64,000 bases of DNA from Bathynomus jamesi (lineage: Eukaryota; Arthropoda; Malacostraca; Isopoda; Cirolanidae). The position numbers were made by a program, and so were the translations under genes. The notes below the pieces were generated by a model, which was not told where the DNA came from, searched no databases, and was given only the letters and a program-made list of their open reading frames with translations. Shown piece by piece: positions 31,478-42,477 of this stretch. Location of the stretch: the NCBI GenBank assembly GCA_023014485.1, contig JAJOZX010007499.1:156618-220617 (forward strand), read 5' to 3'. Every line of letters begins with the position of its first letter. Position 1 is the first letter of the stretch.

Positions 31478-32280
31478 TATAACCCTGTATTTATTTCTGT
31501 TTTGTGGTCTGTATGTACAGTTGTTCGCATATGTAATATTCCTCGCCTCACAAGCGAATCCGTACATGTGGCAACGACGCAGTGTTAGTCATGGGAGTAA
31601 AACCAGACTCAAGAGTGATCGTTAGGTAGTGAACCTATGTCTCTCGCACTATAGATGCGGAGAGTTGAGATTATGTTCGAATTTAAATCTTTTACATGGG
31701 GGACCCGGGGCCAAAAAGTTCCCCATCCCGGCTTGAATTTTGAAACGGCTCAGCCATGTGGCTTTAACGGATGCCCTATGATTCCATTAAAACGCTTATC
31801 ATTTGGCAAAAAAAATTTCAGCAATCTTGTAGCTAATGTTTAGGAACACAGGATACCCCCCACCTCCGGTCCCTTTCTCCTCCCCTAAGGCATAGGTTCG
31901 GTAATAAGCTGAAAATGCCACGGGGCAGGTGGAGAGTTTTGCGATGTAGCATGTAGCTGCATAAAGTAGCCGTATGTAGCCGGTATGTAGCTGCTAATTT
32001 TAAGCCCCTAAGCCAAGTTACGAGAGATGATACGGTAGATTACTTTAACGAGGTAAGCTGCTCTACACTTTTGGCGACGAGAGTAGAGCCACAGCAACTG
32101 TTGATGGTGCTGGGAGGAGGTCTCCTCAATTCATAAGACGTTGTCCTGCACCCTGGATTGGTATTTGATTTACCTGCGAGATAGGGTTTAGAATGGACTT
32201 TGTCAGTAGAATTGCGTTGTAGCAACTGAACGTCTCATCCGTCGTTCTAGTTGCTGCGATGTCTGATACCGTCATCAGTC
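31192..32280. other. Unassigned interval with TA microsatellites
   Basis: TA tracts lie at 31194-31235 and 31449-31480. Between 31500 and 32280 there are no recognisable genes. A 'cttttggcgacgag' at about 32069 resembles the primer-binding region of some arthropod gypsy elements, but no LTR pair or gag follows. Confidence 0.4.
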
Positions 32281-33531
32281 TTTGAAACTGTGGTTCGCGG
32301 CCGCCCCTAGTTGGTCACCCGTAATCTCTCTGAAATAGTTAGTTAGGTTTAGTCCGAATTCGCCGCGGGTTGACCGAAAATCACCCCGCCCGATCCGGCG
32401 GAGCGACGTTAATGGAAATGTGCCGCGGACTGTTCGGCGGCCGACTGAGGAGCCGTCGGGCGCTTAGGCGCTGCTGACCCTCCTTCCAGTCTCGACCGGC
32501 GGATTGCTCTTGCTAATGGCCCCTATCTTAATTATTGTTCTCTCATTCTCTTTAACCCTTTACTGGCGAAGTTATAAACCAGTAAACAGGAAAGAGAGAG
32601 CCCGGAATAGCAGGTTGTGTCAAAGATTCCAGTCCCTCTCGAGGGTAAAGGTAACAGAAGCCGTCAAGCTTCGATGCTTTCTTTCTTTTTCTTTCTCCCT
32701 AAATTTTTTCTCTCTCTCCTTGAACAACGACGACGACAACACTCGGTGCGAAAGCGACAGAGGAGAGTCGTCGAGTCGAGTCGAGTATTCTTCCGGATTC
32801 GCGGGTTGACCGAAAATCATCCCGCGCGATCCGGCCGAGCGACGCTAATGGAAATGTGCCGCGGACTGTTCACCGCCCGACTGAGGAGCCGTCGGGCGCT
32901 TAGGCGCTGCTGACGTTCCTTCCAGTCTCGACCGGCGGATTGCTCTTGCTAATCGCCCCTATCTTAAGTATTGTTATCTCATTCTCTTCAAACCTTTATT
33001 GGCGAAGCTATAAACCAGTAAACAGGAAAGAGAGAGTCCGGAGTAGCAGGTTGTTTCAAAGCTTCCACAGTCACTCCGGGCGAACTTTAATCTTATTGTT
33101 AATCGGGCGACGCCAAATCAGACAATGTCGCGGGATTGTGTTCCGGGCGGACTGAGTCATCGGGCGCTTAGGCACTCTTGATGTTTCCAGTTTAGACCTT
33201 GTGGATTGCTCTTAGACGAGGCAAACACCCGGTATGGGAGCAGCGGCGCTTCTATGCATTTAGGCCTTCTTCAGGCGCATCTTAATTACGAAAACTAACA
33301 ATCTAAGCTAACACCTTCTATCTGTCTTTCTTTCTTTGTATGTTTCTATCTATTTTATCATTCTCTTCAATGATTTACGGGACTCTACCTACCGCAAGTA
33401 AGTAAGTCGCGGGCATGCTGCCTACTACTTTTGTGTAGAAACCAGCCAGCCTCTGTATTCACCCAAGACTAACAGAAGCGAAGTAGGTAACCCCGTTCAT
33501 CGTTAAGAGAGAGTCCGGAGGAGCAGGGGCG
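32281..33531 (+). repeat. rDNA spacer fragment with ~436-bp repeats
   Basis: A unit containing 'gggttgaccgaaaatca', 'gaggagccgtcgggcgctta' and 'accggcggattgctcttg' starts at 32367 and again at 32803 (436 bp apart). A third shortened unit follows at about 33080. The same unit occurs once at 41639-41790, about 840 bp upstream of the 18S, so these are repeats of the promoter-proximal spacer or 5' external transcribed spacer. Confidence 0.8.
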
Positions 33532-34185
33532 TGTGAATCGGTCACTCTTCATTACTCTCTGGAGTGTAATCGTCTGTGATTACACCCCTAAACCTGTCAA
33601 CTTCGTTTAGGGCCTGTGACTTGAGGTAAACTACTACACTAATAAGGGCGTCTAGCGGCTTGGCGAATTCCAATCTGACTGAGATGTTCCCACTCTGCTG
33701 TGGGCTTATATGTGTGTTTATACTTGCATATAAGTCGGGGGAGAGGTCAAAGCGGTAAAGATTTACCCTTCCAACGAATTCCTTCTGCGTTACGCCGATT
33801 CCTAATTCGATGCAAGTACCGGCAATATGTACAAGATATTATATATATATTTATTAAAACTCTCGAGCAAAGTGGAAACTCGTCCTCTGTAGAATAACTC
33901 GTTTCCAATGTCCCACCTAAGGTGACCCCATTGAAGTACAGAGTTATATTTTTAGGGCCGTAATTTTCGAAATTAAATGTGATCTTCTTGTATTTTCCTT
34001 TCACAAAAGCGTGCTCCTGCATTCCAATTAATAACCTTTTAGGTAGAACTCCAAGAGCAACATTTTCTATCTGCTTCGATGTTAGCCCTGAGGGCACCGT
34101 ATACAACTTAAGTTGGACTCTATTAATTGGGTATTTTACTGTGGCGTATAGTACATTTTTTCAATTTCTAGTTGCTTAGCAGAGC
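33532..34185 (-). pseudogene. Second copy of the Maverick/adintovirus-like capsid C-terminus, inverted
   Basis: This is the reverse-strand counterpart of 1-530. It extends further upstream in the capsid ('VPSGLTSKQIENVALG') and carries at least one frameshift after 'EFPLCSRV' (about 33850) and an in-frame stop near 34162. It ends eight codons into the overlapping protease. It is abruptly joined to rDNA spacer at both ends. It is a relic with no coding function. Confidence 0.65.
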
Positions 34186-34400
34186 AGAGCTTAATTTCAC
34201 TCGACGAACGCGAAGATGCGTTGTTCGTATACGCGGTGGTGGTCTAGAATGGGGTTCTCGCTGAGATCCCTTAGTAGGCCCCGCCGCGGAAGCATCATTA
34301 GCAGCAGAAGCAGCTAGGAAAGAGAGAGAAACACCCTCTATCTCAATCTGTTGCGTTGTGTCACCCGTAATCTCATCGAAATTCTGGAGCCGCTATCATG
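34186..34400 (+). other. ITS2-like fragment
   Basis: Pieces such as 'gtatacgcggtggtggtct', 'agaatggggtt', 'cgccgcggaagcatcatta' and 'tctcaatctgttgcgttg' match parts of the ITS2 at 50.76-50.83 kb and 54.4-54.8 kb. Their order is compressed, so this is a rearranged spacer piece. Confidence 0.55.
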
Positions 34401-34850
34401 CATTCACTAAGCGTGACGAGGAGGACTTTGATGCATCCTCCTCGTAAGAGCAAATTTTCATCACATTTTTGTATACAAGTACCTTATAATTAAGATTAAG
34501 ATGGTTAATAACAATTTTATCATGTTTACGAAACGACTACAAAAGATTTCAATAGGTAAATTTTAGTTAAAAGATTACAAAAGATTTCAATAGGTAAATT
34601 TTATTTAAAAGACTACAAAAGATTTCAATAGGTAAATTTTCTTTACAACTCACAGATTGGGCTACAGAAACTGGCTATATCCTTGTGAGAATCAATAGGT
34701 AGGTATTTTTTTTACAAAAGGTGAGAATGTGAGTTTCTGTCTTGCCGATCTCACAAAACAACCTATTGAATTAATTCCCGTAGGAATGTGAGCTAGGGGT
34801 CTACCTAAAGCAAGACTCACAGGTTACCCATTGGGGATTGTCGACCTAGT
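34400..34850. mobile_element. Unrecognised insertion abutting the 28S 3' end, with 37-bp repeats
   Basis: An AT-rich block replaces the 28S sequence expected upstream of 'gtcgtgagacaggttag'. It holds three copies of 'acaaaagatttcaataggt' at about 34538, 34576 and 34614 (37-38 bp period), followed by several 'gtgaga/ctcac' motifs that could pair. No protein is encoded. It could be the 3' end of an rDNA-specific element or simply a rearrangement. Confidence 0.4.
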
Positions 34851-35135
34851 CGTAGTCGTGAGACAGGTTAGTTTTACCCTACAGTGTCTAAGATTGCAGC
34901 CGCGGCGAGAGTAATCCTGCTCAGTACGAGAGGAACAGCAGGTTCGGACCTCTGGTGCGGCACTCTGCCGATAGGTCGTTGGTGCGAAGCTATCGTCCGC
35001 GGGATTTATGCCTGAACGCCTCTGAAGGCATAATCCCTTCTGGAGATGCCGCGGTACCGCGTGCTCGTGCCATGTTGCGAGGCGTACTAGACCGTTCTAC
35101 CCCCCGTTGCACTCCGGCGTTCGAGGTGTTTCGGT
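34851..35135 (+). rRNA. 28S rRNA, 3'-terminal fragment
   Basis: The block starts 'gtcgtgagacaggttagttt', and continues with 'gtaatcctgctcagtacgag' (the highly conserved sarcin-ricin stretch) and 'tgaacgcctctgaaggcata', which matches the very end of animal 28S. Only the last ~280 bp are present: everything upstream is missing or replaced. The exact 3' end is approximate. Confidence 0.85.
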
Positions 35136-36839
35136 AGCGTGGATCGTCCGTCGGACGCGGTAGCGTCGGCGGCGGTAGCGGCTTTTTAGCCGTCCGTCCG
35201 TCCTAGTCCGCCGCTCTTCGGTCTTTCCCGCCCGTAGCCTCTTCGGCGGGCTCGCGAAAACCAAAGAAATTAGTCGGGGGCGTAGAAACGTTTTCAAAGC
35301 CAAACACAGATAAGTACAATCTGTAACTCCAGGGAGAGCCCAGCCACCTTCAAACTCCCCCGTCTCTCCTCTCTCCCTCTCGATCGTCGGTCTCTCTCTC
35401 CGCGTCTTCTTCCTCTTCGCGAGGGAGGGAGTGCGGGGATGGGTCGGGTCGTTGTTGCGGGGTGGGACGACGGCGCGGGGGCGTTGTACCGGTTAGCTCG
35501 CGAGCGACACGGTACATGGGTTGGCTCCTCCTCCTGTCAGGGAAGGGGGATGTCTCTCGTGCGGTCCATCGCGCTCGCTGCTGATGGACGGCGGGCATCC
35601 TCTGTACAAGACGGGAAGCGACGTGGACGCACCGAATCGTTTGCACACGACTTTCGTACCAGCCGAGGGGTTGTAAAGGTTAGAGAAGCCGTCACGCTTC
35701 GATGCTTTGAGGCCTTCCTCAGGCTGCGGTATTCGTTCCGCCAAAGGACGGAGCGCCCGCTATATGTTGCCTCCCGAGCTAGCTCCTCGTAAAGAACGCT
35801 GGTGATGTCGATGATGGTGAAGTTCTCGAGGGGAGGGAGGAGACTATAAATTTAGACTTTCGTACGAGCCGAGGGGTTTGGTTGTAAAGGTTAGAGAAGC
35901 CGTCAAGCTTCTTCGATGCTTTGAGGCCTTCTTCCTCAGGCTGCTGCGGTATTCGTTCCGCCAAAGGACGGAGCGCCCGCTAGCTAGCTATATGTTGCCT
36001 GCCTGGCCGAGCTTCTCGTAATGAACGATGGTGATGGTGATAGTGATGGCGAATGTTCTCGAGGGGAGGGAGTAGTAGTAGTAGTAGTAGACTCTAAAGA
36101 CTTTCGTACCTACCAAGAAGAATAATAACATAGCATAACATAACAAGAACAACAGGGCGAGTCCCAGCCCGAGGAGCCGCAGAGAGAGCAGCAGCAGCAG
36201 CCCCACCCAGCCTTAGCCTTAGCGGAGGAAGAGGTTGCTGCTTGCTGCAAGCAGTGGAGAAGAAGGAGAAGAAGAAGGAGGAGTAGTAGGAGGTGCGGTC
36301 ACTATTCTTCTTTGATGCCTCGGAAGAAAGGACCCCCCTCTCCTTCGCACTCGCTGCTGCTGCTGCTCAGCCTCCCTCCCACCCTCCTACCTGAGCTGGT
36401 GGTGGTGGTGATGCTGGCTGTTGCGGTAGTACGTATGACTCGTTCAGCGACCGAGCGTACGTACATACGAACGAGCGCCGCAGCGCCAGCCAAAGTTTGT
36501 TTTTTTTTTTAAATTTTTTATCGAAATTTTTCTAAGTCCAAACGGTCATATTGCGGTAGGAGGGCCTTGAACTCTTTTTCTTTACATATGTAAAGAAAGA
36601 AAAGCGAAAGATGAAGTGAAAAGCGAAGTAAATTAAAGAAGTAAGTAAAAAAATAGAAAAAATTAAAGTTTTTCGCATTAATTACCTATGTGGCATAGGT
36701 TAGGGGCACGGAGATGTTATAGGTGTTGAGGCCTTCCTCGGACACGGGTGGAGAACCCCTAAAAGTTTTGGTAGGAGGGGCGAGAGACCCGTAATTCAAG
36801 GTTTTCTTCGATATCAGATGGACTAATTTTGGCACTGAC

Positions 36840-39800
36840 TCCCTGCTAGATGGGGCCCAATGGAAAGTTATGAGAACAACTATAAGGAAGCAAGGGCCTC
36901 TCGGCCAACCTTCCCCGAAAACTTTTCCCTCCTCGATAGCAGGCGAGCGAGGGAGGGTGGCGGCAAGCCCGTACGAATGATTAGAAAGGGATTGCGGCCG
37001 AGTTGTCCTGCCCGAGAGAGCTCCAGACGAGAGATTAGAGACGAGGCGAGACGGAGAGATGTCAGCGATATAGAAATTCATCTGCCGCTAGACCAATCGA
37101 TCCCTCTCTCTCTCTCCGAGCCCTCCTCGAGTTACGGAGGTGCAAATCGTATCGCTTCCCCACGCCCCTCCGGTCCCCGTATTAGTCGAAGTGGAAAATC
37201 ACACTTCCACTTCGACTGGGGAATCCAAAAATCGAAAACTCGAGAGAAAGCTCGGTATCACGGGCGAGAGCCCCTATCTTTGAGCTTTTTCTCGAATTGA
37301 ACCTACCTACTTTAGGTATGTGGTCCCCGCTGGATGGGTCCAATGGAAAGTTGTGAAAACAACTATAAGGAAGCAAGGTGCACTCGGCCTCTTCCCCGAT
37401 GGCTTTCGCCGTCAAGAACGAGCAAATGAGAGGGTGGCGGCCACTTTTCTCCGGGTGAGAAAGGGATTGCGGCCGAGTTGTCCTTCCCGAGGGTGCTCGA
37501 GACGAGAGAGTAGAGACGAAGCGAGTCGGAGAGATATGAGCGATATAGAAATTCCTCCGCCGCTAGCCCAATCGATCCCTCCCTCTCTCTTTCGTGGCTC
37601 CTCGGGCTGCGGAGGCGCAAATCGCATGGCTTCCCCGCGCGCGCCTCCGGTCCTCCTCCCTGTAGGAGTCGAAGTGGAGCTGGTGGTGGTGGTGGTGGTG
37701 GTGGTGGTGATGATGATAAAAGCAGATGTCGTCCGTCACGCTCGTTTGGCTTTGGCTGGCGCCGAGCCGCGTCGCCTCGACAGAATCAGGCGAGCGAGCA
37801 AGGACGCGCGCTGAAGTTGCCGGACGGACGGACGGACGGCCTGCTTGCCGCCAGCCACTTCGTGTACGGATGGAAAATCGAGAATCGGTTGTAGTTGTTG
37901 TTCGGTAGCACGGCGGGCGAGGCGAGGCGAGGCGACCGCCGCCGCTCCTCCGACGCCTTCTACCCTCGCAGCGAACAAGCAGCGGGTGGTGTTGGCTTCG
38001 TCGGTACGAAAGAATGAGAAAGGAACGGCGGCCGATGTTGTTCGTTCCCTGCCCAAGCGTGGTAGAGATGACGGAGGACGGACGGAGTACTCGAGAGAGA
38101 GGGAGAGAGAGAGGTATATATGTTAGTGCGGCTCGTTTTTACACTTTTTTCGATATTTGATTGGGGGTAGTGCGGAAAAGTTGCGATTTGGAGAGAAAAT
38201 AAAGTGTGTAAAATTTTTTTGATCTACGTCAATACCTTCCGGTGGCGGCGAGTCCTTAAAAATCGAAAAATAGGCCTAACAGGGTAGATTGGAAAATGGT
38301 TTTAAAGACTTACAAAATAAACAATAAAAATTTCAGCACAATCTGTTAATAACTTCCGGTGGCGTCTTAGCCGTTAAAATATCCAAAATATTGATTTAAA
38401 GCAAGTTTTAACAAGATGTTAAACAAATGTTAATTCCGGTATATTTCTGTGCAAACAATCCTGAGAACACTATTATAGGCTTGAATAAATTAATAGCAGT
38501 CATTGAACAATGAACATTATATAAAAATTATATAAAATTATATAAAAAATTTGTGTTTTTTGGCCTATTTTTCGATTTTTAAGGACTCGCCGCCAACGGA
38601 AGGTATTGACGTAGATCAAAAAAATTTTACACACTTCATTTTCTCTCCAAATCGCAACTTTTCCGCACTACCCCCAATCAAATATCGAAAAAAGTGTAAA
38701 AACGAGCCGCCCTAATATATAGCCGCCCTAATATATATGGCTAAGCTGTCACCTTAATGCCAAACGATCTCCCCGCTCGCACTCGCTGGATGCTCCGTCC
38801 TCCCTGTCTACTCCCAGTCGGGTTCTGAAGCTGCAAGTCGCATCGCTTCCCCGCGCCCCTCCGGACGAGCAAGCAGCAACAACAACCAACGATCCCATGT
38901 CAAAGCTAAGTTAGTGGAATGAATCAAATGTATATCACGTTCGGCTTCGGCCGGCGCCGCCGCTTCTCGAGAGAATCGGGAAGGGAGGTAGGCGGGCTGG
39001 CGGGCGCGCGCGCGCGGGCGGAAGTCGACGGCGCCACTTCGGCTTGGGACTATAAAAATCGAGAACTGACTGGAGAGAAGGTTCGGTACAACGGGCAAGA
39101 AGCCCTATCTTTGAGCTTTTTCTCGGTAAGAACCGCCCTTCATGTGGCGGAAGATCCGTATTTCTCTGGGATCCAGTGGAAATCCGTAAGAGAAACTATA
39201 AGGAAGCAAGGAGACCTGGCGGCCGCCCGTTCCTCCGACGCCTTGCCTTCTACCAGCACCCCTCTCAGCGCGGGGGTGTTGTTGCTGCTGGCTGGTCGGT
39301 ACGGATAAGAGAGAAAGGTACGGCGGCCGAGCGGTTCCCTTCCCGAGGGTGGTCTAGACGAGAGAGGAGGAGGAGAGGCGAGAGGCGAGACGGAGAGATA
39401 TAAGAAATATAGAAATGTCTCCGCTGCTAAGTCAATCGATCCCTCTCTCTCTTTCTCTCTCTCAGGCCTCCTCGGGTCCGGAGGCGCAAATCACATGGCT
39501 TCCCCGCGCACGCCTCCGGTCCTGCCCGTAGTAAGAGTAGAAGTAGGTCGTTTGACTTTGGCGCCGCGTCTCCTCGACAGAATCAGGCGAGCGAGGAAGG
39601 ACGCGCGCGTAAGTTGACGGCCACTTCGGTTCGGAAGTCGAAAAATCGAAAACTCGAGAGAAAGCTCGGTATCACTGGCGAGAGGCCCTATCTTTGAGAT
39701 TTTTCTTGAAATGAACCGCCCTTAATATGGCGGAAAATCCCCCGTCTCTGGGATCGGGTGGAAATCTATAAAAACAACTATAAGGAAGCAAGGTGCACTC

Positions 39801-41295
39801 GGCCTCTTCCCCGATGGCTTCCGCCGTCAAGAACGAGCGAATGAGACGGTGGTGGCAAGTTTTCTCCGGGTGAGAAAGGGATTGCGGCCGAGTTGGCCTT
39901 CCCGAGGGTGGTCTAGACGAGAGAGGAGGAGAGGCGAGACGGGGAGATATAAGAAATATAGAAATGTCTCAGCCGCTAAGTCGATGGATCCCTCTCTCTC
40001 AGGCCTCCTCGGGCTCCGGAGGCGCAAATCGCATGGCTTCCCCGCGCGCGCCTCCGGTCCTGCCCGTAGTAGGAGTGGGTCGTTTGGCTTTGGCGCCGCG
40101 TCGCCTCGACAGAATTAGGCGAGTGAGCAGAGACGCGCGCGTAAGTTGACGGCCACTTCGGCTAGGAAGTCGAAAAATCGAAAACTCTATAAAAAGGGCG
40201 GTATCACGGGCGAGAGCCCCTACCTTTGAGCTTTTTCTCGAATTGAACCTACCTACATTAGGTATGGGGTTCCCGCTGGATGGGTCCCAATGGAAAGTTG
40301 TGGGAACAACTATAAGGAAGCAAGGTGCACTCGGCCTCTTCCCCGATGGCTTCACGCCATCAAGAACGAGCGAATGAGACGGTGGTGGCAAGTTTTCCCC
40401 GAGTGAGAAAGGGATTGCGGCCGAGTTGTCCTTCCCGAGGGTGCTCGAGACGAGAGAGTAGAGACGAGGCGAGTCGGAGAGATATAAGCGATATAGAAAT
40501 TCCTCCGCCGCTAGACCAATCGATCCCTCCCTCTCTCTCGTGGCTACTCGGGCTCCGGAGGCGCAAATCGGTTGGCTTCCCCGCGCGTCTCCGGTGGTGG
40601 TTGGTCCTTCCCGCAGTACTAGAAGCGGATCGTTTGGCTTTGGCACCGCGTCGTCTCGACAGAATCAGGCGAGCGAGCGAAGACGCTCGCATAAGTTGAC
40701 GGCCACTTCGGCTCGGGAGTCCAAAAGTCGAAAAATCGAGAAAAAGCTCGGTATCACGGGCGAGAGGCCCTATCTTTGACCTTTTTCTCGAATTGAACCT
40801 ACCTACTTTAGGTATGGGGTCCCCGCTGGATGGGTCCCAATGGAAAATTGTGAGAACAACTATAAGGAAGCAAGGTCCACTCGGCCCCTTACCCGATTGC
40901 TTGCGCCCTCATGAACGATGCAAATGAGAGGGTAGTGGCAAGATTTCTCCGGGTGAGAACGGGATTGCGGCAGAGTTTTCCTTCCCGAGGGTGCTCGAGA
41001 CGAGAGAGTAGAGACGAAGCGAGTCGGAGAGATATAAGCGATATAGAAATTCCTCCGCCGCTAGCCCAATCGATCCCTCCCTCTCTCTCGTGGCTCCTCG
41101 GGCTCCGGAGGCGAAAATCGCATGCCTTCCCCGCGCGCCTCCGGTCCTGCCCGTAGTAAGAGTCGAAGTAGGTCGTTTGGCTTTGGCGCCGCGTCGCCTC
41201 GACAGAATCAGGCGAGCGAGCAAGGACGCGCGCGCGTAAGTTGACGGCCACTTCGGCTCGGGAGTCCAAAAATTGAAAACTATAAGCAAGCAAGG
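36840..41295 (+). repeat. IGS subrepeats (~0.42-0.58 kb) with a conserved 17-bp core
   Basis: The core ACTATAAGGAAGCAAGG occurs at 36879, 37362, 39195, 39777, 40309, 40859 and, with one change, 41279. It is usually preceded by 'gctggatgggtcccaatgga' and followed by blocks such as 'gcactcggcctcttccccga' and 'gttgacggccacttcgg'. Spacings are 483, 1833 (contains the MITE), 582, 532, 550 and 420 bp. In other animals such spacer repeats carry enhancer or spacer-promoter sequences. That role is inferred here. Confidence 0.85.
38124..38714. mobile_element. hAT-type MITE with ~150-bp TIRs, inserted in the IGS
   Basis: The ends TAGTGCGGCTCG and CGAGCCGCCCTA continue as inverted repeats of roughly 150 bp ('cactttttt..gatatttgat', 'gatctacgtcaatacc', 'ggcgagtccttaaaaatcg'). 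Flanks ATATATGT and ATATATAG match at 6 of 8 bases, consistent with an aged 8-bp target duplication. The interior has no coding sequence. It interrupts the spacer subrepeat array. Confidence 0.8.
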
Positions 41296-41959
41296 AGACC
41301 TTGGCTGGCCAGTTCCTCCGACGCGCCTTCTACCCTCTCAGCAAGTGGGTGCTGGCTCGTCGGTACGAACGAGAAAGGAACGGCGGCCGAGGTTTCCTGC
41401 CCGAGGGTGGTCGAGTTGACTGAATGATTGAAGGAAGGAAGGAGGGAGGGACGGGTGGTCGGACGGACGGGCGGAGAGTAGGAGAGTAGGAGAGATGGCT
41501 AAACTGTCAACTAAATGCCGAATGTTCTCTCCGCTCGCGCTAGCTCGCTCGCTCCGTCCTCCTCTGTCTCTGTCTCTCTCTCTCTCTCTCTTCCCACTAC
41601 GGTCATAGTTTAATAGTTAGGTTTCGTCCGGATTCTCGGGTTGACCGAAAATCATCCCGTGATCCGGCCGAGCGACGCCATTACAGCACAGCCGCGGACT
41701 GTTCGCCGGCGGATTGAGTCGTCGGGCCCTTAGGCGTTGACGTTCCATTCTCGACCGGCGGATTGCTCTTGGATACGGCGCCCCTATTATTTTATGTTGT
41801 CTCTTTCTCTTCATTTACGGGAGTCCGCCTACCGCAAGTAAGAAGTTAGTCGCGGGCAGGGCATGCATGTTGCCTACTGTTGATGCAGAAATCAGGCAGC
41901 CTCTGTTGTCACCCACGAGTAACCGAAGTGAAGTAGGTAGGTCAGTCATCCAGTAAGTA

Positions 41960-42477
41960 AGTGATGGAGAGAGAGACATATATATAAACGCTCCTCGTAG
42001 TCCCCAGCGATCCTTCGTACGTTAGAGCCCGAAATTGAAGCTAAGCCGGTAACGCTCCGTCGCTACAGGCATTTTCGAAAGCTTTTCGTATGAAAGAGGT
42101 CTCTGGTGTCAAAAGTCGTCGTCGGGCGGCGGCCGGCGCGCTTTTTCCTTCCTTTCTTTCCTAACAAACAAACGATATAGTATATATATATGTAGGAGGA
42201 GAGGTTGGGAATCTCGGCGGCGGCCGCACCTTATACGTCTTCTTACATATATGTTATGGCAGTGAAAGCGGCGTAACTCGTCGCGAGAATAAGAAGGGTC
42301 CCCCGTCCTTCTTCTCCGTCGCTCTCTCTGTGGCTGCTAGCTGGCTAGCTAGCTACAAGCTCAAGCAACAGAAGAACTGGCGGCGGCAGCAGCAGCAGCA
42401 GCGGCGGTGGATGGTAGGAGGAGAGAGAGAGGGTGAATTCCCACCGATGGTGCATTTTTAATAAGTAATTAAGTAAC
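41960..42477 (+). promoter_or_regulatory. Presumed RNA polymerase I start region and 5' external transcribed spacer
   Basis: The 18S 5' end is at 42478. A TATATATAAACG block at about 41979 is a candidate initiation region, since many arthropod rDNA promoters have a TA-rich initiator. A second TA block lies at 42178-42192. Neither can be confirmed from sequence alone. The interval has no genes. Confidence 0.35.

Larger units (their letters stand above)
35136..41990 (+). other. rDNA intergenic spacer (IGS)
   Basis: About 6.9 kb lie between the 28S 3' end and the presumed 18S transcription start. It has no genuine genes: the long GC-rich open frames are by-products of repeat composition. Parts are 35136-36500 (short duplicated blocks, for example 'ttcgttccgccaaaggac' at about 35733 and 35951), 36840-41295 (subrepeats with a 17-bp core), a hAT-type MITE (38124-38714), and 41490-41990 (promoter-proximal repeat unit). 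Confidence 0.85.

Noticed and set aside
32069..32090. 'cttttggcgacgag' as a gypsy primer-binding site
   Set aside because: No LTR ends, gag or pol are found nearby; similarity is too short to support an element.
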